Positions 17,311 to 26,408 of a stretch of DNA of 37,636 nt are shown piece after piece (position 1 is the first letter of the stretch; the number at the start of each line of letters is the position of its first letter). A program made the position numbers and the translations under genes. Source of the DNA: SFTJ01 sp051871515 (lineage in GTDB: Bacteria; Bacteroidota; Bacteroidia; Bacteroidales; Muribaculaceae); contig JBJECY010000079.1 in the NCBI GenBank assembly GCA_051871515.1, positions 1 to 37,636 of the forward strand. Reading direction: 5' to 3'. The notes below the pieces were generated by a model. It did no database searches. It saw only the letters and a program-made list of their open reading frames with translations, and was not told the origin of the DNA.

Positions 17311-18852
17311 ATGGAAAGAAGAGTAAGAGTGAGATTTGCTCCATCGCCCACCGGTGCATTGCACATTGGCGGTGTGCGTACTGCTTTATATAACTATCTT
17401 TTTGCTCGTCAACACGGCGGCGACATGATTTTGCGCATTGAGGACACCGATTCGTTGCGTTTTGTGCCCGGTGCGGAGGAATATATCAACGAGGCGCTTG
17501 CTTGGTTGGGCATCGGCATCGATGAGGGTGTGCACGAAGGCGGTAACTACGGACCATATAAGCAAAGTGAACGTCGCCAAATCTATAGCGACCATGTGAA
17601 GCAACTGCTTGATGCCGACAAAGCCTACATCGCATTTGACACCCCCGAGGAACTAAATGCCAAGCGCGAATCAATTCCTAATTTTCAATATGACGCATCA
17701 ACCCGCATGCAAATGCGCAACTCACTGAGCATGCCTGCCGACGAGGTACAAGCGCTCATTGATGCCAACACGCCTTATGTGGTACGCTTTAAGATTGAGC
17801 CTAACCGCGACGTGGTGGTTGACGACCTTATTCGCGGCAAAGTGACCATAAACTCTTCAATACTCGATGATAAAGTGCTTTATAAAAGCGCCGACCAGCT
17901 GCCAACTTATCACCTTGCCAACATTGTTGACGACCACCTCATGGAGGTGAGCCATGTGATTCGCGGCGAGGAGTGGTTGCCAAGCGCACCGCTGCATGTG
18001 CTGCTTTATGAGGCATTCGGCTGGACCGACACCATGCCACAATTTGTGCACCTGCCATTGCTGCTGAAGCCCACAGGAAAGGGCAAACTCAGCAAGCGCG
18101 ACGGCAAGAAGCTGGGATTCCCTGTGTTCCCAATGGAATGGCACGACAAAGGCGAGAACGGTGAGGAAGTGTGGGACGGATTCCGCGAAATGGGATTCCT
18201 GCCCGAAGCATTGGTTAATTTCGTGGCATTGCTGGGTTGGAACCCAGGTGACGACCGCGAAATCATGTCGATGGATGAATTAATCAAAGACTTCTCGTTT
18301 GCACACTGCTCAAAGAGCGGTGCCCGCTTCGACTTCGATAAAGCAAAATGGTTCAATCACGAATATCTCATCAATAAGCCCGATGCAGAATTGGCTGAAT
18401 TGTTCAAGCCGGTGCTTCGCGCACAAGGTGTTGATGCCGAGGCTTATAGCGATGAGTTCCTTGCCCGCGTGGTTGGGATGGTGAAAAGTCGTATCACCTT
18501 CGTGAAAGACCTCTGGGACCAAGCACGATTCTTCTTTGTTGCCCCCGATGCCTATGCCGAGAAAGACGTGAAAAAGCGTTGGAAAGAAGACACCCCACGC
18601 ATCATGGGCGAGTTGATTGAGGTGCTGCGCGGCATAGCCGATTTCAGCTCAAAGCCATCGGAAGACATAGTGCTCAAGTGGATTACTGACAATGGCTACC
18701 ACATGGGCAACGTGATGAATGCTTTCAGACTCACTGTGGTGGGCGAATGTAAAGGCCCACACATGTTCGACATCACTGAACTGCTTGGAAAAGAAGAGAC
18801 CATAGCACGCATTGAGCGCGGCGTGGCAAACATACACACCGCAGATGCGTAA
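17311..18852 (+). CDS. gltX: GltX, glutamyl-tRNA synthetase
   Basis: Class I aminoacyl-tRNA synthetase charging tRNA with glutamate. HIGH-type motif FAPSPTGALHIGG (residues 9-21) and KMSKS-type motif KLSKR (about 259-263) are both present, with family signatures LRIEDTD and RGEEWLPSAPLH. The length of about 513 residues is normal. I start at the ATG at 17311 (MERRVRVRFAPSPTG); the four-codon extension starts with TTG. A weak AGGA lies just upstream. The 3' end overlaps the next gene by 8 nt, so the two are likely coupled. Confidence 0.97.
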   Translation: MERRVRVRFAPSPTGALHIGGVRTALYNYLFARQHGGDMILRIEDTDSLRFVPGAEEYINEALAWLGIGIDEGVHEGGNYGPYKQSERRQIYSDHVKQLLDADKAYIAFDTPEELNAKRESIPNFQYDASTRMQMRNSLSMPADEVQALIDANTPYVVRFKIEPNRDVVVDDLIRGKVTINSSILDDKVLYKSADQLPTYHLANIVDDHLMEVSHVIRGEEWLPSAPLHVLLYEAFGWTDTMPQFVHLPLLLKPTGKGKLSKRDGKKLGFPVFPMEWHDKGENGEEVWDGFREMGFLPEALVNFVALLGWNPGDDREIMSMDELIKDFSFAHCSKSGARFDFDKAKWFNHEYLINKPDAELAELFKPVLRAQGVDAEAYSDEFLARVVGMVKSRITFVKDLWDQARFFFVAPDAYAEKDVKKRWKEDTPRIMGELIEVLRGIADFSSKPSEDIVLKWITDNGYHMGNVMNAFRLTVVGECKGPHMFDITELLGKEETIARIERGVANIHTADA

Positions 18853-19918
18853 GCTTACCCTCATAGTGATGGTGTTGGCTGCGCTGTGCGCAACGGCGCA
18901 GCAGCTCACGTGGAGCGTCGATTTCAAGTCGGTGCTCGACAATCGCGAGGGCGACAACGCCAACGACCAAACCATCTTTTTCACCCGGCTGTCGCCCGAA
19001 GTGGGCGTGCAGCTGCCCGGTGGCGAACACAGCATCAGCGGCGGTGTGGTATGGAATCAGCCGGTGGGAAACGGATGGCACGACTATAAACTGTGCCCAA
19101 CGCTCTATTACCGCTTTGTGCGCGACGCGTGGCGAGTGGACTTTGGTATGTTTTCACGTGAACACCTCATGGAACAAGCGCCAAAGTTTCTGTGGAGCGA
19201 CTCAATAGCCTACGAGCAACCCAACGTGCGCGGCGTGCTCATGCAATACGTTAAGCCCAAAGGCTACGTTGAGTTGATGCTCGATTGGCGTCAATTACAA
19301 ACCGAGACACAGCGCGAAGCATTCAACGTAATGCTCAACAGCCGATATGCACCGCAAGCAGGCGGGGTGCTGAGCATGGGTGAACGTCTGCAATACAACC
19401 ACCTCGCCAAACAAAAAAATGCCCCCGAAGACCAAGGCGTGAACGACGATTTCATGTTCAATCCCTGGTTGGGAGTTGACCTCTCGCGCTTCACCGGGCT
19501 CGACAGTTTGAGCCTGCGAGCAGGAGCAGTGCTCTCGATGCAGCGATGCCGCGCCGACGGACAAGGTTGGCAGAACGCTGCCGGCGTGCTGGTTGAGGCA
19601 AATGCCGAGTGGCGCTGGTTGGGCGTGAGAGAAACATTCTATGCCGGCGGCAACCTAATGCCGCTCTACGGCAAATTTGGCGCAGAACTCAATATGGGGT
19701 CGCCCTACTATCAGGCAAAGACCTATAGCCGCACCGATGTGTATGCCCACATAGTGCGCAACCAATATGTGGACCTCGAAGCAGCATTCAACCTCCACAT
19801 CACAAAAGACGTAACCGCCTTTTGGCAACAACTGGTGCTGCACGTCTATTTCGACCAAAGCCTATGCAACAAGAACTGCAAGGCGTCAAAAACCCGTAAC
19901 CTATGTAACATGTATTGA
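18845..19918 (+). CDS. secreted beta-barrel-like outer-membrane protein of unknown function
   Basis: A 357-residue protein with a signal peptide (MRKLTLIVMVLAALCATAQQ) followed by alternating polar/aromatic strands such as LTWSVDFKSVLDN, YKLCPTLYYRFV and AWRVDFGMFS that suggest an outer-membrane beta-barrel. No known motif is recognised. The ATG at 18845 overlaps the gltX stop by 8 nt and waaA begins 21 nt after its stop, so the three form an apparent operon. The last 19 residues after VYFDQ are unusual for a barrel end: they carry three cysteines and many Lys/Asn. That could be a real tail or the product of a small frameshift. Confidence 0.7.
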   Translation: MRKLTLIVMVLAALCATAQQLTWSVDFKSVLDNREGDNANDQTIFFTRLSPEVGVQLPGGEHSISGGVVWNQPVGNGWHDYKLCPTLYYRFVRDAWRVDFGMFSREHLMEQAPKFLWSDSIAYEQPNVRGVLMQYVKPKGYVELMLDWRQLQTETQREAFNVMLNSRYAPQAGGVLSMGERLQYNHLAKQKNAPEDQGVNDDFMFNPWLGVDLSRFTGLDSLSLRAGAVLSMQRCRADGQGWQNAAGVLVEANAEWRWLGVRETFYAGGNLMPLYGKFGAELNMGSPYYQAKTYSRTDVYAHIVRNQYVDLEAAFNLHITKDVTAFWQQLVLHVYFDQSLCNKNCKASKTRNLCNMY

Positions 19919-19939
19919 GCATAGAGAAAATACACTGCT

Positions 19940-21178
19940 ATGAACTTATTTTACAATCTTGCTATAGGGCTCTATCAAACAGGAGCACGCATAGCGGCCA
20001 AGAAAAACGAAAAAATAGGCAAAATGATTGCCGGACAGCGCAGCACCTTTGATGTGCTTGAGCGCGACAAAGAGAAATTGAATGGTTGCATTTGGATACA
20101 TGCTGCCTCGTTGGGCGAATTTGAACAAGGACGTCCACTCATTGAACGTATTCGCCGCGAAAATCCTGACGAACGTATTTTGCTCACCTTTTTCTCGCCA
20201 TCGGGCTACGAGGTGCGCAAAAACTATGGCGAAGTCACCACCGTGTGTTATCTGCCATTCGACCTTGAGGAAAACGTGAAGCGATTCCTCGACTTGGTGC
20301 AACCTCGCATGGCAATCTTTGTGAAATATGAATTTTGGGGCAACTATCTGCAACAGCTCAAGCAGCGCGGTGTGCCCACCTACATCATATCATCAATCTT
20401 CCGCAAGGGGCAAATCTTCTTTTTGCCGTGGGGCGGTATGTTCCGCAACATTCTCAAATGCTTTAGCGGCATGTATGTGCAAGACTCCGACTCAAAACGT
20501 CTGCTTGAAAGCATTGGCATAAAGAACGTGGTGGTGGCTGGCGACACCCGCTTTGACCGCGTCACCGACATTCAAGCATCGTGCAAACGATTTCCCATTC
20601 TCGATGCCTTCACCAACGGCAACACCAAGCCTCTGCTCATGATGGGCAGTTCATGGCAACCCGATGAAGATATTGTGATTCCGTATTTCAACCGCCACCC
20701 CGAGATGCGACTGGTGATAGCCCCCCACGAGTTTAACGAAGAGCGCATTGCCTCAATGCTCAAAAAGATAACCCGACCGGTGGCTCGTTACACCCAAATA
20801 ACATCGCCACAAGACGCGGAGAAATATGACTGCCTCATCATTGACTGCTTTGGCATACTCTCATCGTGCTACGCCTATGCACAGGCAGCATATATTGGCG
20901 GCGGATTTGGCGTGGGCATCCACAACCTCAACGAAGCCGCCGTTTACGGCATCCCAGTGATATTTGGCCCTAACCATTACAAGTTTAAGGAAGCAAGCGA
21001 CCTTATGGCATGTGGCGGCGGATATGAAATCACCGATGCCAAAAGCTTTGATTCGGTGTTCACACGGCTGCTCACAAGCAAAGAGAAACTTGCGCAGAGC
21101 GGTCGCGCCGCAGGCACATATATAAAAAGCAAACTCGGCGCCACCGATATCATCTTCAACCAACTTTTCAAAAAATAA
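19940..21178 (+). CDS. waaA: WaaA/KdtA, 3-deoxy-D-manno-octulosonic acid transferase
   Basis: Transfers Kdo from CMP-Kdo to lipid A precursor at the cytosolic face of the inner membrane, an essential step of LPS core synthesis. The GT30-type signatures are clear: WIHAASLGEFEQGRPLIE near residue 51, TFFSPSGYEVRKNY, FVKYEFWGNYL, a C-terminal GT-B domain with VVAGDTRFDRV, and IGGGFGVGIHNLNEAAVYGIPV, the donor-binding loop. Length 412 is typical. The N-terminal hydrophobic stretch anchors it to the membrane. It is last in the gltX-barrel-waaA run and converges with the Mur-ligase gene. The 21,179-21,361 gap has only weak inverted repeats. Confidence 0.95.
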   Translation: MNLFYNLAIGLYQTGARIAAKKNEKIGKMIAGQRSTFDVLERDKEKLNGCIWIHAASLGEFEQGRPLIERIRRENPDERILLTFFSPSGYEVRKNYGEVTTVCYLPFDLEENVKRFLDLVQPRMAIFVKYEFWGNYLQQLKQRGVPTYIISSIFRKGQIFFLPWGGMFRNILKCFSGMYVQDSDSKRLLESIGIKNVVVAGDTRFDRVTDIQASCKRFPILDAFTNGNTKPLLMMGSSWQPDEDIVIPYFNRHPEMRLVIAPHEFNEERIASMLKKITRPVARYTQITSPQDAEKYDCLIIDCFGILSSCYAYAQAAYIGGGFGVGIHNLNEAAVYGIPVIFGPNHYKFKEASDLMACGGGYEITDAKSFDSVFTRLLTSKEKLAQSGRAAGTYIKSKLGATDIIFNQLFKK

Positions 21179-21361
21179 GCCCTACTGCTGACACCCCACA
21201 AAAATTATCGCCGCGTGTGATTGCCGCAGACTGAGGCAACCTGTGTGATAATAATCTTTGACTAATGGTGTTGCAAGGGGGCATTGTGCTCGCCCACGCG
21301 CAACATCATGCCTTTGCACCTTTTGGGCGCAATGTTTGTTGGTGATGTGCACGCAATGTCG

Positions 21362-22651
21362 CTAAAACAGGGCCTTCACTTCCGATACCACTGAGGTTGT
21401 TCCTAATATTACGGTTGGCAGTCCATAGGATTGTGCCAATGCAACGGCTTCAGGGATTGATTTGGTCCAAACGGCATCGATGCCTTCTGCTGCCAAGCGT
21501 TTTTTCTGCATCTCGGTGAACACATAATGTGGATTTTGCGACCTTGTGAGAATGGTGTATGCCGCTTTCTCTTGCATTGCTTTCACCACTCCCCCATAAT
21601 CTTTATCGTCAGGAATACCAACTACTACGGTGTATTTCTCTATGTTCAGGAAGTGTAACGTCTGTTTCACGTTCTCGGTGCTTGCCGAGTTGATGCAGGC
21701 ATCAAGCAGCACAAACGGCGCAGTGCTCACTATTTCCATTCTTCCGGGCCAACTCATTGCCGCAAGATTTGCCTTTAGGCGTTCAACAGCCAGTGTGCCC
21801 AGCACATCTTTGCACAATGCCATTGCCAAAGCGCAATTCCTGGCCTGATGCTCTCCCAGCAGCGGCACAGCAATGTCTTTATAGGTATCTTCACCTATCG
21901 TCACATCAAACAACATCCCCGAGTGAGTGTATCGTATGTTATCGCTCCAGAAGTCTTTACCATAAATTTTCATTGCCACATTCAGCGAATTGGCTCTTTG
22001 GCTTATTATGGCCATCACCTCCTGCTTTTGTTGCGCAACATACACGCACTTTTGCTCGCCCGTTATCACATGGCATTTGTCGCGAGCAATTTCTTCTACG
22101 CTACCGCCCAACTCTCGTGTATGCTCCAAGAAGATGCTGTTTATCACGGCATATTGATGCAGCACATTGTTCACGTCGTCATATTTTGCTCCTTTGCCGC
22201 ACTCAAAGACGTTGAATTGTGTCCTCCCCTCGTTGAAATAGCTCAACGCCAACGCTGTTTGTATTCCCATTGGGCTAATGCACTTGTCGGGAGGAATAAG
22301 CAAATCAACCTTATCAAACATCAGTTTGATTTTTTCAACATGTTTCGCAAAATCAGCATCGCTAATCATGGTGCCGTTGATTCTCATTCGCTCACAGAAG
22401 TCTGCCAGATGCGGACTTGTCATAAGCCCCACCGACAATTGCGTTTGCAGAATCTGCGATATCATGCAAGCAACTGAGCCTTTCCCCTTACTGCCGGTCA
22501 CCACAACGCAAGGCGTGGTGCACATTGCGCGAATAATGTCACGCGAGAGCCCAGGGGTTCTCTTGGTTGCATCTTTTGCTTCACGGCTTTGATATTTCTG
22601 CGATTTCAGATATGATTGATATATGTAGTCCTCGGCTTGCGTTTTATTCAT
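21362..22651 (-). CDS. divergent FolC-like Mur-ligase family protein
   Basis: ATP-dependent amide ligase related to folylpolyglutamate/dihydrofolate synthase. The P-loop is SKGKGS in VTGSKGKGSVACMISQ (51-66), followed by SPHLADFCERMRING, a FolC-type E-x-G segment (FECGKGAKYD, 149-158), LEHTRELGGSVEEIARDK (175-192, with the lysine that is carbamylated in relatives) and PLLGEHQARN (263-272). The usual C-terminal D-G-A-H-N is replaced by DACIN (317-321), losing the His, and D-H-T reads E-H-T. It is therefore probably not the housekeeping FolC. The start overlaps the upstream ATP-grasp gene by 4 nt, so both act in one pathway. Substrate unknown. Confidence 0.8.
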   Translation of the reverse strand: MNKTQAEDYIYQSYLKSQKYQSREAKDATKRTPGLSRDIIRAMCTTPCVVVTGSKGKGSVACMISQILQTQLSVGLMTSPHLADFCERMRINGTMISDADFAKHVEKIKLMFDKVDLLIPPDKCISPMGIQTALALSYFNEGRTQFNVFECGKGAKYDDVNNVLHQYAVINSIFLEHTRELGGSVEEIARDKCHVITGEQKCVYVAQQKQEVMAIISQRANSLNVAMKIYGKDFWSDNIRYTHSGMLFDVTIGEDTYKDIAVPLLGEHQARNCALAMALCKDVLGTLAVERLKANLAAMSWPGRMEIVSTAPFVLLDACINSASTENVKQTLHFLNIEKYTVVVGIPDDKDYGGVVKAMQEKAAYTILTRSQNPHYVFTEMQKKRLAAEGIDAVWTKSIPEAVALAQSYGLPTVILGTTSVVSEVKALF

Positions 22652-23502
22652 CGTGAAAAATCAGTTTTTATCATTGTGAGTATTTCTTTTGCGATGTTTA
22701 TTCCCGAGGCGTGCTCAATGCCTTCAAGTCCGGGCATAACATTGATTTCACACAGATAATACTTATCCTCGCCAAACAGCAGGTCAATTCCCACAAAGTC
22801 GAGGTGCGTTTGCTCATAAACATCTTGGGCAATCTGCTGCAACGTGGGGTCAATCTCAACAGCCTCAACAGTGGCACCCAACGCCACATTTGCCCTGAAG
22901 TCGTCACCCGACTTGCGCATCATGCAAGCCACAGCCCGGTTACGAAGGCAAAACAGCCGCAAGTCCCTGCCTCGGCTTTGTGCTATGAACTCCTCAAACA
23001 GCCACTCCTTACTGGTGGTGTAATCTGCGCTCAATGCGGCGTAGTCGTCAATGTTATCAATCAATCTCACCTCTCTGCCCATTGAGTTTTCAAGTCCTTT
23101 GGCAACAAATGGCACACCCAATCGCCTCACAAGACTCTCATAAGGGAACTGCGAAGTTGACAACACATAGTCAGGAATCACAAACGCCTCAGAGCGCAGC
23201 AACTTAATTTGCTCATATTTGTTGATGAACGTGTTATAGGGCTCAATGCCGTTATATGACCTGCGTGCCAAATGGTTGATAGCATCTTTCACCCTACCCC
23301 ATTTATACCTATTTATCACAAAGTCTCTTGGCTCTAACAACACCCCGCCATTCTCAACGCCTTGCTCTGTGAGGCAGCAATCATTCACCCCAACGATGCT
23401 AAGGTCAATATCCAAAGCCTTAGCCTCGTCGGTCAATCGATGACACGTGTAAGCGCCATCCATCTTATTATATTTTTCAATCAAATAACCTGCCAGTTTC
23501 AT
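22648..23502 (-). CDS. RimK-type ATP-grasp ligase
   Basis: ATP-grasp enzyme that would join a carboxylate to an amine through an acyl-phosphate, like RimK or LysX. Visible features are the linker NKYEQIKLLRSEAFVIPDYVLS, the first ATP-binding lysine in PFVAKGLENSMGREV, the adenine-side FEEFI, and the metal site with Asp in DFVGIDLLF and Glu/Asn in YLCEINVMPGLEGIEHASG. I start at the ATG at 23502 (MKLAGYLIEKYNK), which matches the usual RimK N-terminus and follows AGAAGGA; the longer frame starts with TTG at 23526. About 284 residues. It overlaps the downstream Mur-ligase by 4 nt. The substrate cannot be read; glutamylation of a peptide or cofactor is one possibility. Confidence 0.85.
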   Translation of the reverse strand: MKLAGYLIEKYNKMDGAYTCHRLTDEAKALDIDLSIVGVNDCCLTEQGVENGGVLLEPRDFVINRYKWGRVKDAINHLARRSYNGIEPYNTFINKYEQIKLLRSEAFVIPDYVLSTSQFPYESLVRRLGVPFVAKGLENSMGREVRLIDNIDDYAALSADYTTSKEWLFEEFIAQSRGRDLRLFCLRNRAVACMMRKSGDDFRANVALGATVEAVEIDPTLQQIAQDVYEQTHLDFVGIDLLFGEDKYYLCEINVMPGLEGIEHASGINIAKEILTMIKTDFSR

Positions 23503-23615
23503 TCCTTCTCTATCGGTTAAAAACAATCAGAATGAGTAAACTTCCCCAATATACCAGCCTAAAAAACAAATAATTCAGGGATAACAAAAGCAATTGTTTG
23601 GCTCATAGCCAAAGG

Positions 23616-23645
23616 CAAAATTACTAATATTTCATCACACAGCAA
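23616..23645 (-). promoter_or_regulatory. promoter of the ATP-grasp/Mur-ligase pair
   Basis: TTG (23643-23645), 19 nt, TAATTTTG (23616-23623) on the minus strand, about 110 nt upstream of the ATP-grasp ATG. Between this and the mannosidase operon terminator (23,646-23,960) I see no gene. Confidence 0.55.
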
Positions 23646-23960
23646 GCGCTTTTTCTTTGTTAAATCCAAATAGTCAATTAGCTCAATGATGATGACAACT
23701 TTTGTTTTTGAGAGCGCAAAGGGTGCTCCATGATAACAGTAGGTTTTGCGCATAGCAATCTAAAACTGATTTGTGGCAAGCACTGAGCCGTTTTATTGCA
23801 AGCCTATCACATCTCCCGGTTGGGTGGTTTCGGTGCGTCAATGTGGGGCTATCACCACTCGGCGCATATTGTGCATGTTCCCTTAGCCGGGATAGTGATT
23901 CCGGTTCTTCTTTTCATAGCCATTTTCACATTTCACCTTGCACTATCAATAATTATCAAT

Positions 23961-23988
23961 GAGGGACTCGCCTCAACGGCCGTCCCTC
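23961..23988 (-). terminator. terminator-like hairpin after the GH92 gene
   Basis: GAGGGAC (23961-23967) pairs perfectly with GTCCCTC (23982-23988), with an inner GCC/GGC stem. It lies 28 nt past the GH92 stop. The T tract after it is interrupted, so efficiency is uncertain. Confidence 0.5.
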
Positions 23989-24015
23989 ACGCTGCATTGA
24001 CGGCAAAATCAGATG

Positions 24016-26388
24016 TTATTGTGCCGAATAATCGTCAACAGGATTGGCGCCCATTTCCACTTGAAGCTTTCCGCCGCGAGTGATGGTGCTGAACGGCACG
24101 CGCAAACTGTTGAGCTGCTCGCCATTGAGCACATAGCGCTGCACATAAGGCGTTTCGGCGCTGTTGCCTTTGGCTTCAATCACAAACTGCTCGCCTTTGT
24201 AATATTTTGGATTAAGCTTAATGGTCACTTTGTTGAACTTGGTGCTGCCAAGGCTCAGCGAAGGCTCATAGTTGGCAAGGCCGCCAACGTCGAACATTCC
24301 CAACGAGCTAATCACATACCATGCTCCTAATTGTCCTTGGTCCTCGTCTTGACCGTAGCCATAGCCATGAATACCATCAGCGCCGTAGAACTCATCGAGG
24401 ATGCGGCGCACCCACTTCTGCGTGAGCGACGGACGACCTGCCTCGTTAAACAGCCACGAGATGTGCAGGCAAGGTTGGTTGCCTTGGTTATAATAGGTCT
24501 GCAAGCCGGCAAAGGCATCAATTGTGGTGCCGCCGCTGAAAAGCTTTGGCTCTGACCAAGTGAAAATGCTGTCGAGGCGAGCCGAGAACTCTTCTGCACC
24601 CATCTTGGCAATCAAGCCCTTTGGATTGTGGGGCACATAGAAGGTGTATTGATAAGCATTGCCCTCTTGAAATCCGCGCCACACCTGCATGGGGTCGAAA
24701 TCCTCAACAAACTTGCCGTTCTCCCAACGAGGATGAATAAGGTTTAGTTCAGGGTCATAGAGCTTTTCCCACCCCGTTGACAACTCCATCAGGCGTTCAT
24801 AGTCAGCTTCTTTGCCAAGCGACTTTGCCATTTGAGCCACAGCATAAGCGCCAAACGAATATTCGAGTGTGTGCGACGCCGAGAACATCCACGACTCATC
24901 GGGCCACGGACCTTGGTCGAGGTGCGGCACATAGCCATATTTAAGGAATTTATCGGTATCGAGTTTGCCTGCTCCCATGGGGCGATTGGTGCCGTCGAGC
25001 TCGTTGCGGCGTGCAGCGGCATAAGCTGCTTCTACGTCAAAATCTCGTATTCCGCACAGATAGGCAGCTGCCACCACAATGCCAAGCTGGTTGGTGCCCA
25101 CGCCCGACACATAGCGGCTGTTGGCAATGCCATCGCCCATCCATCCGGCATCCTTAAATACCTGAACATGGGTGCTCACATAGTCAGAGAGATATTCGGG
25201 ATAAGCCAACGCCCACACTTGCACCAGATTCCACTGTCCGCCCCAAATGCCATCGGTGTTATAGAACGAGAACTGAGGTTTGCCATCCACAGTGGGGATG
25301 TGTCCCACGGTGCCGTCGTTCTTCGGGTAATCACCGTTTACGTCGCTGGCAAGTCCGCGACCCTTAATGGCGTGATACAATCCGGTGTAGAACTTCACCT
25401 TATCCTCGCGCGAGTCGGTTTCCACTCTGATGCGCGACAAATATTCTTCCCATGTTTCGTGCGACTGGGCTGCTGCCTCGTCGAAGGTGAGAGCGCCGTG
25501 GTTGGTTTCAACCAAGCGATTATTTCGCGCGTTTTCAACCGATGTATATGACAAACCCACCTGAGCGGTAACGGTCTCGCCATCGGCTTGGGTGGCGAAT
25601 GTGAGATAAGCTCCTGCGCCGGCACCGCGCACAACGGTGTCACCGGGCATGGTTTTCTCTTTCACGAATGTTCCGATAGCAGAAGGCTTAACATCGGTTT
25701 GCGCCGAGAAATATAGTTTCACCGTGGCACCTTTCTGATACTTGTCGCAATAGGTTGGCAAGGTTTCAACCCAACCTTCAACCAAGCCTTGGGCATCAAC
25801 GTGCACCTCGGCATCCATGGCGGGGCCGCTTTCGCCTTGGCGGTTGCCTATGTCAAAGAGCACATGGTTATCGTCGCCCTTAGCGAAAGTGAATCGCTGA
25901 TAAGCCACGCGTTTGGTGGCAGTTACTTCAGCCTTGATGCCATAGCGTTTCAGCATCACCGAGTAATAGCCCGGCTGAGCCACTTCCTCATCATGAGAGA
26001 ATACTGAGCGATAGCCCTCGTCGGTTGAACCCACTGCACCGGGCACCGTGATAAGCTCGCCCGATGTGGGCATGAGCACTATGCCGCCCACCTGAAACTC
26101 ATGCAAACATGGGAAACCCTCAATGGTTGTGTCGCGATAGTCGTAGCCGGTGGCCTCCCAGCCCGATTTGTTGCCGGCGCTGGCATTGGTGGCCGCACCC
26201 GGTTTTGCCATACCAAAGGGCAACGCTCCCGGAGCAAAATGGAACCAACGGCAGTGAGCCGTGCCTATCAATGGGTTTACATACTGAGTGAGCGACTCCT
26301 CGGGGGCAGCGGCATCGTTTGCCGTGCATGAGCTGAACAGCGCAGTGAAAGCAAGCCAAAGGGCTGCTGTGTAGCATAATACTTTCAT
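24016..26388 (-). CDS. GH92 alpha-mannosidase lipoprotein
   Basis: Ca2+-dependent exo-alpha-mannosidase of the GH92 family, usually alpha-1,2-, alpha-1,3- or alpha-1,4-specific. The signal ends in a lipobox-like LFSSC (Cys about 21), so it is a lipoprotein. Family marks are QYVNPLIGTA (35-44), FDIGNRQGESGPAM, YTGLYHAIKGRG, GGQWNLVQVWALAYPE, EYSFGAYAVAQMAKSLG, FQEGNAYQYTFYVPHNPKGL and the C-terminal GQDEDQGQLGAWYVISSLG, which in other members reads N-D-D-x-G-Q-M-S-A-W. The variant Q-D-E-D at this acidic loop may alter linkage preference, which is inference. The gene begins 20 nt after GH38 on the same strand. Confidence 0.95.
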   Translation of the reverse strand: MKVLCYTAALWLAFTALFSSCTANDAAAPEESLTQYVNPLIGTAHCRWFHFAPGALPFGMAKPGAATNASAGNKSGWEATGYDYRDTTIEGFPCLHEFQVGGIVLMPTSGELITVPGAVGSTDEGYRSVFSHDEEVAQPGYYSVMLKRYGIKAEVTATKRVAYQRFTFAKGDDNHVLFDIGNRQGESGPAMDAEVHVDAQGLVEGWVETLPTYCDKYQKGATVKLYFSAQTDVKPSAIGTFVKEKTMPGDTVVRGAGAGAYLTFATQADGETVTAQVGLSYTSVENARNNRLVETNHGALTFDEAAAQSHETWEEYLSRIRVETDSREDKVKFYTGLYHAIKGRGLASDVNGDYPKNDGTVGHIPTVDGKPQFSFYNTDGIWGGQWNLVQVWALAYPEYLSDYVSTHVQVFKDAGWMGDGIANSRYVSGVGTNQLGIVVAAAYLCGIRDFDVEAAYAAARRNELDGTNRPMGAGKLDTDKFLKYGYVPHLDQGPWPDESWMFSASHTLEYSFGAYAVAQMAKSLGKEADYERLMELSTGWEKLYDPELNLIHPRWENGKFVEDFDPMQVWRGFQEGNAYQYTFYVPHNPKGLIAKMGAEEFSARLDSIFTWSEPKLFSGGTTIDAFAGLQTYYNQGNQPCLHISWLFNEAGRPSLTQKWVRRILDEFYGADGIHGYGYGQDEDQGQLGAWYVISSLGMFDVGGLANYEPSLSLGSTKFNKVTIKLNPKYYKGEQFVIEAKGNSAETPYVQRYVLNGEQLNSLRVPFSTITRGGKLQVEMGANPVDDYSAQ

Positions 26389-26408
26389 AATGGTGATGTT
26401 TGGGTGGT

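Noticed and set aside
23796..24083. 95-codon plus-strand frame with a hydrophobic stretch
   Set aside because: It overlaps the terminator-like hairpin and the 3' end of the GH92 gene, has no promoter box or ribosome site and no homology I recognise.
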